From Paramacrobiotus metropolitanus (lineage: Eukaryota > Tardigrada > Eutardigrada > Parachela > Macrobiotidae), in contig NW_026570222.1 in NCBI RefSeq assembly GCF_019649055.1, forward strand, positions 372,001 through 436,000: DNA of 64,000 nucleotides. The letters run 5' to 3'. The position numbers were made by a program, and so were the translations under genes. The notes beneath the pieces were generated by a model. The model was not told the DNA's origin, ran no database searches, and saw only the letters and a program-made list of their open reading frames with translations. Shown piece by piece: positions 59,033 through 64,000 of the stretch. How positions within the stretch are numbered: the stretch's first letter is position 1; each line of letters starts with the position of its first letter.

Positions 59033-61321
59033 ATGACAAAAACAGCAAATGCAGTGACCGTTAAGACGGAGCCTGGAACATTCACAGGCCAAGTGATCCA
59101 GCTAAACCCTCAGACATTAGCCGCGCTCCAGAGCGCCGGTGTTCAGCCCATTCAGATTGACAGCGCCACCGCCGGCAGTTTGTTGGCCGGCCAGCAAATC
59201 TCACAAATAATCCAGATCCCTCAGAACATCTCCCAAGCGGCGCTGCTTAGCTCGCTGCAGGCAGCCGCAGGACCGGGCCAAAAAATCATTGTGCAGTCGA
59301 TTACGCCGACGTCCTCTCCTGCGGCACAGACAACGACAGCGGCCACGGTGCCGCAGATCGTCCAGGCCCTGCCCGTACAGACTACGGTCTCCTCCTCCCA
59401 ATCCAATAGCAGCGGCGTCCCCGTGCAGATCGCCGTCAACCAGCCCAACGGGCAGGTCTCCTACCAGACCATTCATATTCCCTGGTCTGTTCTGCAGACG
59501 GGTGGCACGTCCTCCGTCAACGTCGTGACGTCCAACAGTAGCCCCGCCCCGGTGGTGCCGGCGCCTTCCACAGCGTCGACGAGCAGTGTGGCGTCTAGTG
59601 CGTCGTCGACGGTGTCTTCCTCCACGGGTAGTCAGAATAACCCGACCAAATCGACAGTCTCCACCACGACCAGTGCTTCCACTCCGCAGATCATTACACT
59701 GAAAGCGGACGACGTCGCTAACGGTGTGCTGTCGGGGGCACAGTTGACCACCGTGTCTGCCAATCAGCTGACACCCATCCTCATTCAGCACAATGGGCAA
59801 CTGATGCAGGCGTATAATGTGACCGGTGCCATTCGCGGCGGGAATTTGCAGATACAAGGCCTTACCGGTGGACAAGGCACGATCCAGGTCCGTAAAAGCT
59901 AATGCAGAGGGCCCTTGAAGTCCAGAAGGGCAACCAATGTGTTTTATTGTGTTTTTTTATGGATATATAACTAATGTAAGCAGTGGGTTTCGTTAGTCGC
60001 CAGAAGCTTGTAAAGTAACAAATAATAAATAATTTATTTGTCCAACAACTTTTGATAAATAAATAAATCGGCGTCTATTGCGTCCAACTGAGTACGAATA
60101 GCAGCTACCGGAAATAGTTTTCTGTGTGCCGGTAGTTAACATAATTCACTTACCGTTACTGCTATGAAGTTTTGCGCATAGCTGATAGTTTCTTCTCTGT
60201 AGGTTATTCCTCAGGGATCGACAACAATTAGTTTGGGGTCGGGCTCTACACAGAATACCACCCAGATTACCGGAGGTGCGGTCGTCATTTTCCATATCTA
60301 CGAGTACAAATTGTGGTTGATAAATTCTGTAAACGATCGTTTTCGTTGCAGCCGGTGGGGCAAAGCTGGAGGTGGTGTCAGTAGTTCCGCTAAGTTCTTC
60401 GCAGGGGATCCAACTGCTGAGTGGGAGCCAGTCTAGCTTGGATTCATCCGGAAACTCTTCGAAGCGGCAAAAACGAGTAGCCTGTGATTGTCCAAATTGC
60501 CGGCGGAATGATGGTGCTCGGTAAGTGCGAAATGAGCCGCGTTGACGGTTCGGGATCTGTGGTTATGTGCTTACTTTTTCTGGTTTGCAGAACGCCGGAT
60601 AGAAAGAAACAGCACATTTGCCATTATCCAAACTGTAACAAAATCTATGGCAAAACCTCTCATTTGCGCGCCCATTTAAGATGGCATTCCGGTGAACGGC
60701 CATTTGGATGTACTTGGATGTTCTGTGGCAAACGGTAACATCAAATGGCAGTTATTCCAAATTATTATTTAACGCACCATACGTGACAGAAATTTATTAT
60801 TTCTGTTTTTTTTCATAGATTTACCAGATCCGATGAGTTACAGCGTCACATCAGAACTCACACAGGTATTCAACATAGTGACCCATAGTTTCATACGAGC
60901 TGTCCACATTTGACGTGTGATTGAATTGAAGAAAATTATATTTGTCAACGTTTTTGCTTTTCTGTGCATCCAGCCATAATGTGACTGTTTGATCGAATTC
61001 TGCAGGAGAAAAAAGGTTCGCTTGTGGGGATTGTGGAAAGAGATTTATGAGATCTGACCATTTGAGTAAACATATTAAGTAAGTCGCAGGTTTGCATAAA
61101 AATTATTTTCTTGTTGTACAAATGATTTGCTGCCGGTGTTCGTCATTTCACTTGTTGAATACCCAATGTTCCCGTCCGTCATGGATTATACTTATAATGT
61201 TTTCGGTTACATTTGCAGAACGCATTCAAAAAAGAAAAGCGATAAAGGAGACAAATCCGAGACAACGATAATGACTGCGGACAAGATCGAACTTATACCA
61301 GCAACTGTAGTGCCGGTATAG
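59033..61321 (+). CDS. Sp1/Sp4-like transcription factor (Q/S/T-rich activator, Btd box, three C2H2 fingers)
   Basis: Seven exons in phase: 59033-59887, 60203-60275, 60352-60520, 60591-60734, 60819-60865, 61006-61078, 61219-61321, giving 487 residues. ATG 59033 is used because the upstream in-frame codon is GTG. The first exon encodes a glutamine-, serine- and threonine-rich activation region ([31 protein letters not shown]), as in Sp1, Sp3 and Sp4. The Buttonhead box reads RVACDCPNC. Three fingers follow with DNA-contact helices [16 protein letters not shown] and RSDHLSKH, identical to the Sp/KLF GC-box readers. The C-terminus is a short basic tail plus [10 protein letters not shown]. It binds GC/GT boxes in promoters. 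Which Sp paralog group it represents cannot be settled here. The first exon is clearly more GC-rich than the rest of the window. Confidence 0.95.
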
Positions 61322-64000
61322 TCAAGATATTTACTTGAATGGTTGGTAGTTTTATGTTTTATTATGTTTTGGCAGACTTGTCGGGCTACCTTTTGTAATA
61401 TTTGTACAGTTTTGTTACCTTGTTAGTTTTCCATTTAATGGAAGTTATTATGGTAACTGATATTACTGCTTGCTTTCACTCTTGGCCTGGCCGGTTCAGG
61501 TGGAAGAACTGGAGGTCCGAGAAATTTCATCGTTTTATCGGTTAACGTTCAGCTGGTGTTACCGTGCTGTTTTTGAGTATTCATGTGGTATTACTGATAC
61601 GGTACTAGTATCTTCGTTGGTGCTCGTACGGTTTGTAGCCGTTATATATGGCTGCTATTCGCCCATTTGTGTATACGTGTAGAGTAAATTATGAAGAACC
61701 TGGTTGCTTTGCTCTCCAGTCTCTTTGTCTCATAGGCTTTAAAATTTTGGTAATTAATTATTTTGTACAGCCTTAATAATTAGGTGGGATTTGAGTAATC
61801 GACTTCGAGGGAGCGCAGTTGGCGAAATACAGAAATACTAACAAACTACAATTCCATCTTGGGTTTGATTACGTACTGGAAGCTCGGATAGTAAAGCGCT
61901 GAAGAGTAAGTGCATACGTAAATTGATACGTATAGGTTGCCATAGCTTGTGCTCCTCAACCGCGACCATTTCGTCCTACACTAATTGTAATAAAATTACT
62001 TATTTATTGCATGCTTTTTACTAAAAAAACAGTTTTGCAATTTGCATTACGTGAGATCATACTTACATAGAACCGTAGAACTACAAGGATATAAGTACAG
62101 TATCTATATGTATTTTAATACAAAACAATACGCCTTTAAACTCAGAGTACATATAATTTCGTTATAAGGGTGTACGTACGGTCAATCTGTCTTCCCCGGG
62201 CATTTCATATCCGGTGGGGCTTATTAACCGTCTGCCATATCCATCATGAGCTCAAGTGCCATAACCGGCGACTAAGTGATTTCTGTAAGGAAACTGACCA
62301 GCGGTCAAATCCATTAGCGTGGCGGAAATGGAGATGCTTATCCCGGCAGATGGCGCGAAAAACACGGAAACGACAGCTACTTGCCATTTAATTTGATCAG
62401 ACAAGAAAGAGTTCGCTCTGATCGTCAGTCTCGGAAAAGTAGCCTGAATCAACCGGACTTCATCTGCGGTAGATATGTATGTATGCACTACAGTCTACAG
62501 ATACACGCTACTGTCTCAATACTGGGACATATAAATGAAATGCATACAGAATATGTACGCAAATGCAGAGACCATGCAGCAGTGATCTGTAATTCTGTGA
62601 CAGACAGGCATGACAACAATAATATGCGACGTAGAAGACGGTAACCGCCTGCGGCAGATTCGGCAGATTCAGGGCCGTTTGACCACATCGCAGTGTAGTA
62701 CGTATATGTGCGCTGCATCTGGGAAACCTACACCCATGACTGGTCTGGCAGAGTAAAATTTATATGTTGACAGAATGCGAAATGGCCGTGCTACCTATTG
62801 TAAATATCTTCAAATCTGATGGAAGACGCTCTTCGTTTCTGCATGCCATGGTTTTATTATCATTGCTTTTTGTTGACATTTTCCTGTGCAATAGCGTAAC
62901 TGAATTTTCCTGGATTTAAACGCTAAGCGTCCCAGTTCATGCATATGGTGGGTCAGTTTATTTAAGCTGCCGGTGTACAGTTTGAAGGACCCCGTTCTTA
63001 AGTATACAAACTGAAAATGGACCATCTGTGTTTGAAATACCTTACAACTGCCGTTTATACGTAGGTTTACATACAATCCGAATGTTTTCTTCGTGATGGC
63101 AGCTACTAACGTGATTTGAAATGTTTGAGCGTCGATTCCGAGCATCAAATAGATCCTTGACCGCTGTGACAGGTTTAAATACTTGGGACTGCTCGTATGC
63201 GATCGTGATGGAGCGCGCAAACAATTTCGACAGTTTGCATTCATAAGAAAATCGCCAAATGTATGCGAAGAAACTTTGGATTACACATGCATGAAAAAAT
63301 TATTGAGATTCGAAAGTCATTTTGTTGGTGTGATTCGGATTGTATCGTTTCCGGCGGACCAATTAATTAACTTGGACATATTCAGCAAGCTTTTACGCCA
63401 CCGTATCGGTTTTCACTGTTGAAGGTTGATACATGGATGATCATTTTCCGATTAGCAAGTAATACAGCATATATGTAAGTGGTTAATAAATTGCTTTATC
63501 TTGCAACAAAATTTACGATTAGGATAATAGGTTGCAAATACTGACGCTGATCGTACAATCGAGAGCAGCTGTGCCTAATTGCTAGGTTGGGTTAAAAATG
63601 TAATGTACAGATAGAAGAACTACCAAATATTATATGGTTTACTGGCCATTCTTGAAATACAAATTTCTCGTATAGTTTTTCCTGGTTTACACGTGCTGAA
63701 AAATTATTACACTGCTTTCGCACATATGTAGTTCCAATAAATGTAGGACAGATCCTTATGTTATTCTGTCTTCAGTCAACAAGGTCATTGAGTAATTTTA
63801 GAAGTTGTTCGATGTCCCTATTAACCAATGGAACTTCTTCAAAAAATTCACGGTCATAGACAACTGATTTCGTTCTTTCGGTAGAGCGGCGCAAATTTCA
63901 CATAGATTATTGCAGGGCTTCTAGAACAAAATTTTAGAATAGGTCCAGCTAGATATTCGTCTGCAGTTTTACTTTTCTGAACGCTCGTTTTCTGTTGGTG
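61322..64000. other. 3' spacer, no supported gene
   Basis: About 2.7 kb of AT-rich DNA after the Sp gene. The longest frame is on the minus strand at 62810-63244 (144 codons from ATG). It has several Cys and basic residues but no signal peptide, domain or splice partner, so I treat it as doubtful. No RNA gene is seen. Confidence 0.4.

Noticed and set aside
59201-59875. 224-codon open frame on the minus strand
   Set aside because: It is the mirror of the GC-rich Q/S/T exon of the Sp gene; the Arg/Gly-rich translation is a composition artefact.
62810-63244. 144-codon minus-strand ORF
   Set aside because: No domain, signal peptide, splice partner or coding-like codon bias; kept only as a doubtful frame in the spacer description.

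Overview
This is a metazoan nuclear window. Nearly every gene is split by short introns (mostly about 50-700 bp) with GT..AG borders. The conserved proteins (RSK kinase, GAPDH, SLC25A11, OLA1, RABGAP1, an Sp-family zinc finger, SRSF10) are animal-type. The compact layout and a DH44/CRF-like peptide precursor candidate fit a small protostome. A tardigrade or similar compact ecdysozoan is my guess; no single marker proves it. I rebuilt the exon chains by hand from splice borders and reading phase. For most genes the summed exon length is an exact multiple of three and matches the usual length of the family.

Layout. 1-3710 (+): 3' part of a protein made of repeated thioredoxin-like modules with a C-terminal membrane anchor. 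5033-7143 (+): RPA1-like OB-fold protein with a zinc ribbon. 7514-10110 (+): Tudor-like protein with acidic linkers. 11964-17892 (+): complete 21-exon ribosomal S6 kinase (RSK). 18780-20015 (+): small predicted type I membrane protein. 21873-27023 (+): long coiled-coil protein with two unresolved frame junctions. 27947-28145: about 200-bp MITE-like element with 21-bp inverted ends. 28512-30367 (+): SR splicing factor of SRSF10 type. 32709-35950 (-): mitochondrial 2-oxoglutarate/malate carrier with a 20-nt microexon. 37189-37964: retroelement remnant with duplicated pieces. 38881-41346 (+): GAPDH. 43550-44585 (-): amidated neuropeptide precursor. 49944-53729 (+): RABGAP1-type Rab GAP. 54499-56670 (+): OLA1 ATPase. 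59033-61321 (+): Sp1/Sp4-like transcription factor.

The long gaps (10.1-12.0, 41.3-43.5, 44.6-49.8, 56.7-59.0 and 61.3-64 kb) hold no coding sequence I can support. Two contain likely 5' UTR introns.

The genes do not form a pathway, as expected in an animal genome. Two groupings deserve notice. The OB-fold/zinc-ribbon gene and the Tudor-like gene sit head to tail 370 bp apart, and both look like DNA- or chromatin-associated proteins. SLC25A11 and GAPDH are divergently arranged metabolic genes separated by the retroelement remnant. The most interesting items are the neuropeptide precursor, the modular thioredoxin gene, the insertion in the first helix of the carrier, the MITE, and a 30-bp perfect palindrome built around an NRF1-type site.
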